Of a DNA stretch of 64,000 bases, positions 39,667-49,609 are shown piece by piece. Position numbers and translations under genes: made by a program. How positions within the stretch are numbered: position 1 is the first letter of the stretch; every line of letters begins with the position of its first letter. This stretch comes from Dyadobacter sp. NIV53 (GTDB lineage: Bacteria; Bacteroidota; Bacteroidia; Cytophagales; Spirosomataceae), in contig NZ_CP081299.1 of the NCBI RefSeq assembly GCF_019711195.1, forward strand, positions 1,674,001 to 1,738,000. Reading direction: 5' to 3'. The notes under the pieces are model-generated. The model saw only the letters and a program-made list of their open reading frames with translations. It ran no database searches and was not told the DNA's origin.

Positions 39667-40248
39667 ATGGATACTTCACTGCTGATCAGCAAATTTCTCG
39701 AAATACAAAATTTTTCTCCACCTGACCTACAAAAACTGATCCCCTATTTTGAAGAAAAAATCGTTAAAAAAAATGAGTTTGTATTTCAGGCAGGAGATGT
39801 AGTCCAAAACACTTTCTTCGTTCATAAAGGCATTCTTCGTCAGTATTATGTTACACCCGAAAACAAGGAGCGGACTGTCTACTTCGCCCAGGAAGGGAAG
39901 TTTGCCGGAGAAATCATGAGTTTTTTGTATCAAATCCCATCGGAATTTCACTTTCAGGCTCTGGAAGATTCGGTGATACTGTGTTTGAACCGTCAAAAAT
40001 GGGAAGCTGCCTTTACATCCATTCCTGCACTGGCCTTACATCAATTGAAATTACATGCCCGGTTCATTTACGATTTAAAACAGGAAATATCAAGCACCGG
40101 CAAAGAAACGCCAGATGTGAAGTATACAAGGTTGCTACGGGAAAATCCTGCTTTGTTTCAAAGGATCCCGCTCTTTCATATTGCAGCGTATCTGGGAGTA
40201 ACGCCGGAAACTGTCAGCCGGATCAGAAAAAGAAATATGCATCTTTAA
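39667..40248 (+). CDS. Crp/Fnr family transcriptional regulator
   Basis: The protein is 193 aa from the ATG at 39667; the longer frame would need a TTG at 39637 and adds unrelated residues. The cyclic-nucleotide-binding-type domain covers 10-120 (FVFQAGDVVQNTFFVHKGILRQYYVTPENKERTVYFAQEGKFAGE). The Arg/Ser ligand signature of E. coli Crp is absent, as is common in Bacteroidota members. The C-terminal helix-turn-helix is short (IPLFHIAAYLGVTPETVSRIRKR). The ligand is unknown. An ester-cyclase-like gene follows 262 bp downstream and could be its target. Confidence 0.88.
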   Translation: MDTSLLISKFLEIQNFSPPDLQKLIPYFEEKIVKKNEFVFQAGDVVQNTFFVHKGILRQYYVTPENKERTVYFAQEGKFAGEIMSFLYQIPSEFHFQALEDSVILCLNRQKWEAAFTSIPALALHQLKLHARFIYDLKQEISSTGKETPDVKYTRLLRENPALFQRIPLFHIAAYLGVTPETVSRIRKRNMHL

Positions 40249-40510
40249 GTATTTATTGATCTGAATCAAGTAATTTCTCAAGCACTGTTGGTTTCTTTAC
40301 TCCTATAACGTGTATAGTAGTTTTCGCTGGCTTAATGGCAGATTAATATTTTGTTGTTTGACGATGAGTACACCTTTAAGCAAGTTAACTAAGGAGTATA
40401 ATTAATTATAATAAACCAGTAAAATCCATTAAGGATCCGTCGATTTAAATTACTCTTTTATTGTCTGTTACCAGATATTAATGATTTTACCTAAACCCAA
40501 ATAACCTGCA

Positions 40511-40939
40511 ATGACCCTGGAAGAAAACAAAAAATTCATGGATGACTTTATCGAGGAAGTAATCAATAAGAAAAATTTAAATGCGGCCAATAATCTTGTA
40601 TGGGAAGATTTTATTGAACATCTCCCATTTCCCGGACAGGGACCTGGTAGAGAAGGACTGAAATTTGCACTGAATTCAATGTTTACCGGATTTCCTGATA
40701 TGCATTGGACAGTGAATGAACAAATAGCAGAAGGCGAAAAGGTTGTAACCAGATTTACCTGGACAGGAACGCAAAAAGGTGAATTTATGGGCATACCTCC
40801 AACAAACAGGCAAGTTGAAGTCTGGGGCGTAGTCATTGATGTTGTCAGAGGTAAGTTATTTTCCGAAAGCAGGATCATTATGGATACCGTCGGATTATTA
40901 CAGCAGCTAGGAGTGATGCCCGGACCAAAAGGGGATTAA
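40511..40939 (+). CDS. Ester cyclase / SnoaL-like polyketide cyclase family protein
   Basis: The protein is 142 aa and cytoplasmic. It shows the SnoaL signature order: MDDFIEEVINKKNLNAANNLVWEDFIEHLPFPGQGPGREGLKFALNSMFTGFPDMHWTVNEQIAEGEKVVTRFTWTGTQKGEFMGIPPTNRQVEVWG. The conserved PFPGQGPGREG, FPDMHWTV and RFTWTGTHxGEFMGIPPTG-like stretches are diagnostic for the ester cyclase group. Most bacterial members have no proven reaction despite the name. It stands downstream of the Crp-type regulator in the same direction. Confidence 0.85.
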   Translation: MTLEENKKFMDDFIEEVINKKNLNAANNLVWEDFIEHLPFPGQGPGREGLKFALNSMFTGFPDMHWTVNEQIAEGEKVVTRFTWTGTQKGEFMGIPPTNRQVEVWGVVIDVVRGKLFSESRIIMDTVGLLQQLGVMPGPKGD

Positions 40940-41660
40940 CTGCGAAGGTCTTCAAATATGTGTCGTGGTATTATCTGAAGATAAGCTCTCTGAATTGCAT
41001 CATCCGGTTCAAGCAACCTATCTTGCTTAAAAAAAGCACTGCACACCTTTCTAGTTGTCAGCCTAAATAATTGTGTATTAGAAATGCATATTTTTAGGTT
41101 TCTTCCTGGCCTCTGCCCTGCCGGTATCCATGCAACATAACAAATTGAAAAAGATTATAATCCCGGCTTACGTAGCAAACCAGGATTAACATGCAAACCT
41201 GGTACCATACTATTGTCTGAGCAGATGTGTCCAGATTTAAGCAGGTATCTCAACCAGGTAAATTCAGTCATTGTATGAGATTTATTATCCCTTTTATGTT
41301 ATCTATAGCCGAAACGTTCGTGATGGCTTATGGTTATGAAGATGCAGATGCTGAAAAAACCTGCTTTCCCTCATTCTGAAAACAACTTAAACACGGATCG
41401 AATAAAAATTACTGCTGCTCTTCATAAAAGATGGGCTTAAACCCGGTTTGGAGCAAATCTGGTCCTTATTAAAGTCCATGACTCTGCCTTGGACAGGCAT
41501 CCGGTGAACCCGTTGGACATAGCTGTAAAACAAAAATTCAACTCTAAAAATAAAAATCAAATTTACAATTTACTTATTAGTAACATTTGGATACATAATG
41601 TAACTTAGCAAGTAAATTACTCATAACTAAGATCTACAAGTTAACCACTTAACCCAACGT
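40940..41660. other. Intergenic region, no intact gene
   Basis: A 721-bp stretch. Short coding-like pieces occur around 41320-41450 (for example YGYEDADAEKTCF) but are broken by stops in every frame. No RNA gene or repeat was recognised. Confidence 0.35.
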
Positions 41661-44600
41661 ATGAAGACAAATTTATTTTTACTGAGAACAGCCTTTCTGG
41701 TTGTTTTTGGCCTCTTTCATGTACCCATCACTTTTGCCCAGGACTGGCAGCAAACTGCTAAGGGTGTTGCCGGTGACAGGCTAAAAGTCACTTCGGGTAC
41801 AACTGGTAAAATGTTTGGCCGGCATGTTGTCATAGAGGGGAATTATGCCTATGTGGCCTCTTCGGGTAGCAAAGATATCCTGCAGGTTTTTACAAGGAAA
41901 GATGGAATTTGGCAGCCTTATTCACAGGTAACCGCTATCGGGGCAGGAGAACCAGGCTCATTAATGGCGGCAGGTGGAGGAGCCGTTATTGTTGCCAATG
42001 GTAATACCGTGTGGGCATCCGGTGGGTCAAACCCCATATTTAGGTTTGACCCATCAGTACAAATTACCTCCGTTGCAATCGACAGTACATATGCTGTTAT
42101 TGGTGTAAAAGATGATAATCTGGATGGATCGGGGCAAAATCCTGTGGCAAATGCCGGAGCTGCTTATCTCTTGCGCCGAAATGCAAGTGGCTGGCTGATA
42201 CACAAAAAACTGACGGCACCGGTTCGTACAGCTATCAATTTTGGGACTACGGTAGCCATATCGGACTTTCAGTTAATTGTCGGTACCAATGAATCTGCCA
42301 TGATTTTCAGAAGGGACAGAGGAGGGGCCGGAAATTTTGGGTTTGTACAAAGCCTTCCTGTGGTAAGTTCTGCAGTTGTTAAGGAACACCCGGTAGCCAT
42401 GTTCGGTGATTATGCGGTGATCGGTGCGCCTTATGATAATCTGGGAGATGTTAACAAGCCCAATGCAGGCTCGGCATCAGTTTATAAAAAGACCCAGGAC
42501 GGAACGGACAAATGGAATTTTGTTCAGAAAATCCAGCAGCCAAATCCGGTGGCTGGTGCTTTTTTTCGGATCAGCTTACCATGTACGGCGATTTCATTGT
42601 TGGTGTTTCGCCTTTTGATGGCAACGATGCCCGGGTTCATATCTTTAAAAAATCAGCACCCGCGGCTGATCAATGGAGTTCAGTTGCCGAGCTGCGTTCC
42701 CGGTCTGGAAGTAATAACGGTTTTGCCTCTTCCGTGGATATTACCGGTGATGCGATCATTGTAGGTGCAAAAGATGAGGCTTTTGCTGGTTACGCAGCAG
42801 ATGGTTCAGGGGCAGCACTCATATATAGAAAAAATTTGGGTGGAACAGATGTATGGGGCAAAGAGCAAACCTTATATTCCATTCAGACAAACATGGACGA
42901 TGAGTTTGGCAAAGCAGTTGCCATCAGCGGCAACTATGCAATTGTCGGTGCTATAAAAAATGATTATGATGCCAATGGCCAGGATTATGATACAGACGCC
43001 GGGGCTGCCTATATTCTTCATAACGACGGAAGCGGCTGGAAGACCATCAAAAAACTGGTAGCATCAGCCAGGGAAAACCGGCAGGCCATTGAAGATAAAT
43101 TCGGTACTACTGTTGCCATTTTTGATACGCTGGCGGTGGTGGGTGTTCCGTTCGAGGGAAGAACTGTAAATTTTGGCGCAGTATATATTTACTCGAAAAA
43201 TCAGGGTGGAACTAACAATTGGGGCCTGCTGACCAGACTTGTCCTGCCAGGTGTTTCTGACAATACGAAAGTAGAAGCACAGTTTGGTTACTCGGTATTT
43301 ATCAACGGCCAGTATCTTGCAATAGGAGCGTTAAGCGATAAAGCTGAAGTAGGGCAGCCGGATCAATATCCCATGTCAGGTTCTGTTTATCTTTATGAAA
43401 GGAATACGGCTAACACTGCCAGCTGGAACCTTGTTAAAAAAATTATTCCTCCTACTCCTGCCATCGCTGATCACTTTGGTGCCAGTGTAACCATGAGCGG
43501 TGATTACCTGCTGATCGGATCACCGGATGATGATTATGATATTTCGGAGAAAAATTATCTGGCTAACTCAGGCAGTACTTTTTTATACAGTAAAAATACA
43601 GGCGGGCTAAATAACTGGGGGAAAATTAAAAAGATCACCAGCGATATCCGGGCTGCCAACGCACGTTTTGGATTGATTGTATCCATGAGCGAGGATTATG
43701 CACTTATTACCTCCCTCGAATACAATAATATTACCCGGACAGGAAATGGTTCGGCTACCATCTATAAGAAGGATATAGGCGGAACCGGTAACTGGGGTTT
43801 GGTGAAAAAACTCCTTACACCATCATCCAATACGCAGGATTCGTTCGGACTTTCAGGATCTATCAACGGTGACTATGCCGTGGTAGGTACATTGTCTCCT
43901 GCTGGAGCCGCCTATGTTTATGGCAAAAATGAAGGTGGTTCTGATATCTGGGGCCAGCAGCAGCTTCTTGCCCCGGCCGTAGCTGGATATGACGAACAGT
44001 TCGGATCTGTTGTTGCGATCGATGGCCGCAACATTATTGTTGGCGCCCCGTTTGATGATGAAGATGAAAATGAGGCAAACAGTGTGGTAGACGCTGGTTC
44101 AGTATTCATATTTCACAATGACACAGTAGAACCGGCAGCATCTATGCGTATCAATTCCGGTGGAAGTGCTTTTGCTGCTTCCGGTAACCGTCCGTTTAGC
44201 GCTGACCAGTATTTCAGCGGCACTTCTAAAATATCTTCTATTACATCAGGCGACATCCTGAACACCACGGATGACGAGCTCTATCGCAACGGCCGTGTCG
44301 GTGCTTCTTTTAGTTACGGCATTCCTGTAACAAACGGAACTGTAAGCGTGGTCCTGCATTTTGCTGAGCTTTTCTGGGGTGTACCCGGTAAGGGCGGCTC
44401 TACAGGAACCAGCAAACGCCGCTTCAACGTCAATATCGAAGGCAGCAGAAAGCTGACCAACTATGATATTTTTGCAGCAGCGGGCGGTGCCATGCGTGCC
44501 ACACAGCAGGCATTTACGGTGACGGTAACAGACGGAGTTCTGAACATTGATTTTCTGGCTGGTGCGGCAGACAATCCCCTTATTTCCGCCATTGAGATCT

Positions 44601-45427
44601 TGCCTGTACAACAGGCAAGATTAAGTCCGGTTGCGGATGCAACTGTCCGTAATATACCTTATAACGCCACCAATTTTGGTTCAACTGCCACGTTGGAAAT
44701 CAAATCAGGAAGCCTGCCAAGTTATCAGCGCAATGTATATCTTAAATTTCCCCTGGACAATGCAGGTCAGATCAGTTCAGCCAGACTGCGTTTTTATGGT
44801 TCAAATTCCCAGGATAATACAAGTATCAATGTATCAGCTTTTGGTATTGCCAATAACAGCTGGACCGAGAGCGGCATTACCTGGGACAATGCTCCGGCTG
44901 TTTCCGGCAGTGTATTAGGTTCGGTCCTGGTGGGTAATACTGCACAATATTATGAGATTGATGTAACAACATTTATCAATGCACAGGCCGCTGGGGATAA
45001 AACAGCCAGTATTTTCCTGACAAATCCGGCAAACCAGAACACCCAGCTGACTTTCAACGGCAGGGAAAATGCAGCCAGCCAGCCGCAGCTGGTTATTGAA
45101 TATGGACCGGTTCCTGCACCTGTTTCCAGGATCAGCCAGGAGAATTTGGCAGTAGCAAAAGAAAACATCGTAGTTTCCAAAATCTATCCCAACCCTGCCA
45201 GCAAACTGTTTACGGTAGAAGTATCGGATCGTCATTCAGGAAAAGTCAGTCTGCAGTTAACCAGTTTGTCAGGCACGGCATATCCGATCAGACAGCGTGA
45301 AGCGCCGGAATTAGGTATGAAAGCGGAGATCGATATTTCTTCCCTGCGTTTGGCCGAAGGGATTTATGTACTAAAAATCCAGTCAGACGTTTTTACAGAA
45401 ACGGTGAAGCTGCTGGTAACCAGGTAA
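41661..45427 (+). pseudogene. Giant secreted FG-GAP-type repeat protein with malectin, DNRLRE and T9SS domains, frameshifted
   Basis: The product would be about 1255 aa after adding one base. A signal peptide ends ITFAQ. Residues 40-820 carry about a dozen FG-GAP-like repeats of the form FGxxVAISGDYAIVGAxxDD (GNYAIVGAIKND, GDYLLIGSPDDDYD), which build an integrin-type propeller and may bind calcium. A malectin domain (about 826-980, MRINSGGSAF, VLHFAELFWGVPGKGG), a DNRLRE domain (ADATVRNIPYNATNFG) and a sorting domain (IYPNPASKLFTV, GIYVLKIQ) follow. They are strikingly similar to those at 18097 and 29723. The frame breaks at seven T (42560-42566). Eight would give NPVAGAFFSDQLTMYGDF and 3768 coding bases. 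Confidence 0.85.
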
Positions 45428-45466
45428 GCTGCCGAAAAATGAAGATCTGATAAAATGGAGCATACT

Positions 45467-45495
45467 AAAAGGGTGTCTGCAACGGCACCCTTTTT
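45467..45495 (+). terminator. Intrinsic terminator after the FG-GAP/malectin gene
   Basis: AAAAGGGTG pairs with CACCCTTTT around a 10-nt loop and is followed by a T-run, 40 bp downstream of the stop codon. Confidence 0.75.
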
Positions 45496-45934
45496 ACATA
45501 CCCTCACCTTCCTTTCGGTAAGAACAAACATCTTAAAAAAGTAAGTAAAGCTAAACCGGGAACAATCAACAGACCTGTACTACGAAAAAATGTGCAGCAA
45601 CTGAAAGTAATTTTTTTGTGCTGCAGTGGTATTCCGGTAGATCTGAATCATCTACCAAGCCCAGAATTATTGATTTGATCTCCTAAACAATTCCTATTTC
45701 GATATTATCCCTGAAAGTTTTTTGAAACAATTTTACATGTCGTATTTCGGACAACCAATCATAGTTTTTTTACTTGTTGCAAATATCCGCCATTAAAATC
45801 CGAGATTTTGTGAGATTTTTTTGATAAGTAATAATAAACGTGAGATACCTGAAGTCTTTTTTGGTATCGACGATATATATTACGAATTAAAAGTCATCTT
45901 TACCTTATCAACTGCCTTAGTTTTATTAAATCAG
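45496..45934. other. Intergenic region, no gene seen
   Basis: AT-rich gap between a terminator and the end of the minus-strand HTH/DUF4870 gene. A loose inverted repeat TGCAGCA...TGCTGCA occurs near 45591-45625. Nothing else was found. Confidence 0.35.
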
Positions 45935-46453
45935 TTATTTATAACCCAATACTCTAACTGACAATGGATAATGGTATGATTTACCTCTTATGACCCTAAC
46001 AGTATTTATCAAGATAACTGTTACTGTGAATAAAGCAATCAATTGGGGAAGTCCTGCGAAAAACAGGCAGGGAAGTAAAATGGCGAGCATACTTAACTGA
46101 AAATTAATAACATCTGCGCCATGGCGCTTAATATCTAAATCATGCTCTTTTTCGAAAAACCAGATAAGAAAAGCCGGCAGAAATAATATTGCGCTTAAAT
46201 GTAGCCATACTAAAATGGATTTGTTCCTTTTGGGATCTTCCTGCTTATTTTCCGGAAGGTTCAGATCAAACAACTCTGATTCTTCTGTATTCATAGCTTT
46301 TGCAATGGTTTTAAGTGTATAACTTCGGGGTATTACTTCACCATTTTCAATTCGTTGAATTGTTCTCAGATCGACCCTTGCTTTCGAAGCTAATTCTTGT
46401 TGGGTCATACCAAGGCTGGTTCTGATTTCTTTAATTTTCTGTCCTGTTTGCAT
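45935..46453 (-). CDS. Helix-turn-helix and DUF4870-like membrane protein
   Basis: The protein is 172 aa from the ATG at 46453. The frame extends to 46555, but those residues are cysteine-rich with no domain pattern. The HTH_3 (Xre) domain is at the start: MQTGQKIKEIRTSLGMTQQELASKARVDLRTIQRIENGE. The second half has two to three membrane helices (ILVWLHLSAILFLPAFLIWFF, MLAILLPCLFFAGLPQLIALFTVTVIL) with the charged DIKRHGADVINFQLS loop typical of DUF4870. A DNA-binding domain fused to a membrane domain suggests a membrane-tethered regulator. It is the last conserved-looking gene before the accessory island. Confidence 0.8.
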   Translation of the reverse strand: MQTGQKIKEIRTSLGMTQQELASKARVDLRTIQRIENGEVIPRSYTLKTIAKAMNTEESELFDLNLPENKQEDPKRNKSILVWLHLSAILFLPAFLIWFFEKEHDLDIKRHGADVINFQLSMLAILLPCLFFAGLPQLIALFTVTVILINTVRVIRGKSYHYPLSVRVLGYK

Positions 46454-46566
46454 AGCTGTTGTTCTTTCCTGCAAGTTAAACCAAATCAAGTTTTTATGGT
46501 TTGAACATGATGCGGCATTTATACGGCATTTAGATGACATTGCTACAGAACGCACTGAATAAAGTG

Positions 46567-46597
46567 CAAAATTAGGTTATTCCATGATTCACAACAA
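46567..46597 (-). promoter_or_regulatory. Promoter of the HTH/DUF4870 gene
   Basis: Read on the minus strand: TTG (46597-46595), a 20-bp spacer, and TAATTTTG (46574-46567). This is a full match to the Bacteroidota -33/-7 pattern. With the start at 46453 the leader would be about 107 nt. Confidence 0.5.
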
Positions 46598-46689
46598 TCA
46601 TACAAAACCCTGATTTATTGATATCGTAACACCGCATAGAAAGTCTCTCACATAAACCACCGTTTAGATTGACGTTTTATGGGACGGCA

Positions 46690-46781
46690 AAATAGGTGTC
46701 ATAAGTATATTTCTCCATATGCTTCCTCTAAAACAATACAATCAATGCAATTTGTATGTTGTATTGAAAGTGCGTCAATCG
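46690..46781. repeat. Hairpin-bearing repeat, copy A
   Basis: Similar to 52861-52949. Shared parts are AAATAGG, TCATAAGTATAT, a CAATACAA...TTGTATTG stem and a closing AATCG. The stem is kept although its inner bases differ. It lies 45 bp upstream of the DUF4259-like gene. Confidence 0.6.
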
Positions 46782-46826
46782 AGAAGTTGATGGCAAGTTT
46801 AAAAAGACAGACGCCAAACAGAAAAT

Positions 46827-47678
46827 ATGGGAGCTTGGGGAGCAGCAATATCATCTAACGACACTTACGCAGACATTTACGGTGAGTTTTTCGACCTGTA
46901 TAATGACGGACTTGACGTAGACGAAATTTCAAAGAAATTAGTTTTAGACAATAAAGAAATAATTGACGATACAGACGACAGCAACAACTTTTGGTTTGCG
47001 TTGGCAAAAGCACAGTGGGAATGCAAACAACTAGACAAAAGTGTTTTCGACAGAATAAAAAAAATTGTTGAAACAGGTGCCGACCTCGAAGTATGCCGAC
47101 AACTTGAGGCAGACGAAAAAGACATTAAAAAGCGTAAAGTAGTTCTTGACAAGTTTCTTGCGGAGTTACAAACAGAAAGACTAAAAGGAAAGTCAAGAAA
47201 AAAGAAAATAATTCGCCAACCAGTTTTTGAAAAAGGAGATTGCCTAACTTTTAAACTTGAAAATGGAAATTATGGCGGAGCGGTTATTTTGGAAGCAATT
47301 AAGGATAATGAATATGGACATAATCTAATTGCAACAACACGAATAAACCAATCGAACAAACCGACAAAAAAAGACTTTGAAGATGCCGAAGTTCTTGTGA
47401 TGAATTTTGCAAGTTGGGACAATAAACCAAATGTAAAATGGTATCTTCCAATTCGACACAAACATATACCTCATTTAATTGAAACAATTGATAGTTTAGA
47501 AGTTCAGAAAAATTATGACATAAATAGCTCAATGTTTGGTTTCGTAGCAGATTTTGACATCAACATAATTGAGGCGACTGACAAACAAATTAAATCAGAA
47601 GAAACAAAACCTCGTTCAAAAACTAAACAAACTATCAAGGAATTGATAAAGAACAAAAGTAGGTGGAAACTATGGTAA
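46827..47678 (+). CDS. DUF4259-like protein in an AT-rich cassette
   Basis: The protein is 283 aa. The start MGAWGAAISSNDTYADIYGEFFDLYNDGLDV matches the N terminus of DUF4259 proteins (MGAWGxGxFxND), a family of unknown function. The middle is a charged linker (KGKSRKKKIIRQ), then a beta-rich stretch FEKGDCLTFKLENGNYGGAVILEAIKDN that recalls small SH3-like or immunity-type domains. Codon use is strongly AAA/ACA-biased compared with the flanking core genes, which suggests horizontal origin. It is preceded by repeat copy A and followed by a long attC-like palindrome, so it looks like a mobile gene cassette. No ribosome-binding or toxin partner is seen. Confidence 0.7.
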   Translation: MGAWGAAISSNDTYADIYGEFFDLYNDGLDVDEISKKLVLDNKEIIDDTDDSNNFWFALAKAQWECKQLDKSVFDRIKKIVETGADLEVCRQLEADEKDIKKRKVVLDKFLAELQTERLKGKSRKKKIIRQPVFEKGDCLTFKLENGNYGGAVILEAIKDNEYGHNLIATTRINQSNKPTKKDFEDAEVLVMNFASWDNKPNVKWYLPIRHKHIPHLIETIDSLEVQKNYDINSSMFGFVADFDINIIEATDKQIKSEETKPRSKTKQTIKELIKNKSRWKLW

Positions 47679-47701
47679 CGTTGATTGACAGAAGTGCTAC
47701 C

Positions 47702-47826
47702 TATAACAAGGTATTGCCAAAAACGGGGCAGAACAGCTTCGATTGGACATTTTTGCAAGGTTCAACTTCCGTTCTTCGATTGAACTTTTGTGCTAAAATC
47801 CCCGCCTTCGGCAATACCCAAAACGT
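47702..47826. repeat. attC-like palindromic site downstream of the DUF4259-like gene (5' part)
   Basis: TATAAC at 47702 is followed by GGTATTGCC (47710-47718), which is exactly complementary to GGCAATACC (47810-47818). A second pair, CGGGG near 47723 and CCCCG near 47800, is nested inside. The sequence then runs into AAACGT, where an IS has inserted. Beyond the IS it resumes as TTAGC, so the ancestral site ended AAACGTTAGC. Terminal TAAC/GTTA boxes around nested inverted repeats are the layout of integron attC sites. No integron integrase is in the window. Confidence 0.5.
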
Positions 47827-49569
47827 CAGGCTGTGAAAAAACTAGCTTCGCTTAAAAAAATCACCCGAAGAACCGTTATTCCTGCTCATTTCCTGGCCTG
47901 TGCACGGTGCGGTTTTTAAGCAGCAAATGCCAGGCTATAAAATTTGAAGTGCTCTAAAAGGTTTATTATGTGGCGATTTTGATAAAACATGGCCCCCTTG
48001 GGATAGACCGGTTTCCAATGATTGAGCTTTTGCATGATTTCTTCAAATTTCAGGATATTCAATAACCTTTTCAGGTTGTAAACCGTCATCACCAGGGCCA
48101 TTTCTCCATTGACTTTCTCTAAACCCCGAAGGTTGGTATGGTTATAGCCCCATTGTCGTTTAATGGTCCCGAATATATGCTCGTTTATCTCTTGCCGTTT
48201 TCGGTAAAGTGCTTTTCCTGCCCGGTAATTCTGGGCGTTGGCTTCTACCGCTTCGGCATATTCGGAGCGTTCGATCTCGCGACTGCCATCCTGACGACCC
48301 GTGCACTGGTCGCGCACCGGGCAACTTCGGCACGCCGGGCTCCGGTATTTCTTGAATTGATAGCCCACATTCAACTCCCGTTTCTTTTGATGCCAGGTGC
48401 CCTTGGTCTTCAATAACTCACCCTGTGGGCAGGTGTAGGTGTCCTGTACCGGATCGTAATGGAACTTGTCTACCAGGTAGTCCGGCTGGGTACCCGTACG
48501 ATTGGTATTCACTAGTTCTGGTACGGAAACGATGGTCTCTATGCCCACTTTCTGGCAATTTTGCAGCTGCTTGCCGTTGTGATAACCCTTGTCGACCAGG
48601 ATCGTCATAGCATCCGAACCGGTGGCATCCAGGGCCTGCTGCGCTATGTCGGTCAATGCGTTGCGGTCGTTGCGGTTGATCGTGTGCGTAGCCACTACCA
48701 GTTTGTGCTTAGCGTCAACTGCCGCTTGTTGGTTATAGCTTACTTCTACTACCTGCCCATGGATCAGAAGCGCCCGCGCATCTGCGTCGGTGGTACTGAT
48801 CTGAGGCTCGATCGTTTCAGTAAGCTGCTTCTCCAAGGTCTCATACTTAATTCTGGCTGTCTTTAAACGCTCCATCTTTTCCCCGATATCGCTAACCTTT
48901 TCCGGTGATTGTTCTGCTGCATCATTCTGATCCAGCTCTTTCAAATATTGTCTGGTTTTCTCTTCGATATAGGCCAGGTGGCGTTCTATTTTCTTTTGAT
49001 TGTAGGTATGCTTTTTGCTGTTACTGGCTCTGAACTTCGTCCCATCAATGGCTACAACACTCCCTCCTATCAAATCCAGGTCTTTCAAAAAAGCCACAAA
49101 CAGCCGAAAGGTGTTCTTCAAAGCAACAGGATTATCTTTCCGAAAGTCCGCTATGGTATGGTAGTTGGGTTGCAGCCTGCCAAGCAGCCAGTGCAGCTCT
49201 ACGTTACGGATAGCTTCTTTTTCAAGCCTGCGGCTACTACGGATACCATTCAGATAACCGTAAAAGTATAACTTCAACAATATCTTTGGATTGAATGAAG
49301 GCCGTCCTTCGGCTTTGCTTTCAGCAATTTGGAATTTGAGCTCAACCAGTTCCAGCTTGTCTACGAAGGCGTCTATAAAACGCACCGGATTGTCTTTTTC
49401 AATAAGCTCCTCCATACAGCCCAATACTAGCTGGTGCCGGTTAGCGGAAATTAATTCTGGCATATATCATTGATTATCAACAATCTAAAATACTCAAAAT
49501 CAGCCTTCTTTCAAAGAAAGTTTATGTATATATTTGGTATTAATCAAACCGAAGTTTTTTCACAGACTG
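47827..49569. mobile_element. IS1182-family insertion sequence
   Basis: 1743 bp. The left end CAGGCTGTGAAAAAACT and the inverted right end CAGTCTGTGAAAAAACT differ at one position. A 4-bp target duplication ACGT flanks it (47823-47826 and 49570-49573). The single transposase gene is on the minus strand. The matched ends, the intact duplication and the intact gene suggest a fairly recent insertion. Confidence 0.88.
47916..49463 (-). CDS. IS1182 family transposase
   Basis: The protein is 515 aa, the normal length. N-terminal part: PVRFIDAFVDKLELVELKFQ, then GRPSFNPKILLKLYFYGYLNGIRSSRRLEKEA and LGRLQPNYHTIADFR, the helical DUF772-type DNA-binding region. DDE catalytic core: VVAIDGTKFRA (first Asp), ILVDKGYHNG (second Asp), and ERSEYAEAVEAN to INEHIFGTIKRQWGYNHTNLRGL with the acidic residue of the third motif. 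A zinc-like cluster CPQGELL, CRSCPVRDQC sits between. No frameshift or stop is seen, so the element could be active. Confidence 0.93.
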   Translation of the reverse strand: MPELISANRHQLVLGCMEELIEKDNPVRFIDAFVDKLELVELKFQIAESKAEGRPSFNPKILLKLYFYGYLNGIRSSRRLEKEAIRNVELHWLLGRLQPNYHTIADFRKDNPVALKNTFRLFVAFLKDLDLIGGSVVAIDGTKFRASNSKKHTYNQKKIERHLAYIEEKTRQYLKELDQNDAAEQSPEKVSDIGEKMERLKTARIKYETLEKQLTETIEPQISTTDADARALLIHGQVVEVSYNQQAAVDAKHKLVVATHTINRNDRNALTDIAQQALDATGSDAMTILVDKGYHNGKQLQNCQKVGIETIVSVPELVNTNRTGTQPDYLVDKFHYDPVQDTYTCPQGELLKTKGTWHQKKRELNVGYQFKKYRSPACRSCPVRDQCTGRQDGSREIERSEYAEAVEANAQNYRAGKALYRKRQEINEHIFGTIKRQWGYNHTNLRGLEKVNGEMALVMTVYNLKRLLNILKFEEIMQKLNHWKPVYPKGAMFYQNRHIINLLEHFKFYSLAFAA

Positions 49570-49609
49570 ACGTTAGCAGCAATTGGAACATAGACCAAAA
49601 TAATTCGTA

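Noticed and set aside
46454..46555. Longer N terminus for the HTH/DUF4870 protein
   Set aside because: The extra 34 residues show no domain or signal features, whereas the HTH starts directly at the ATG at 46453.
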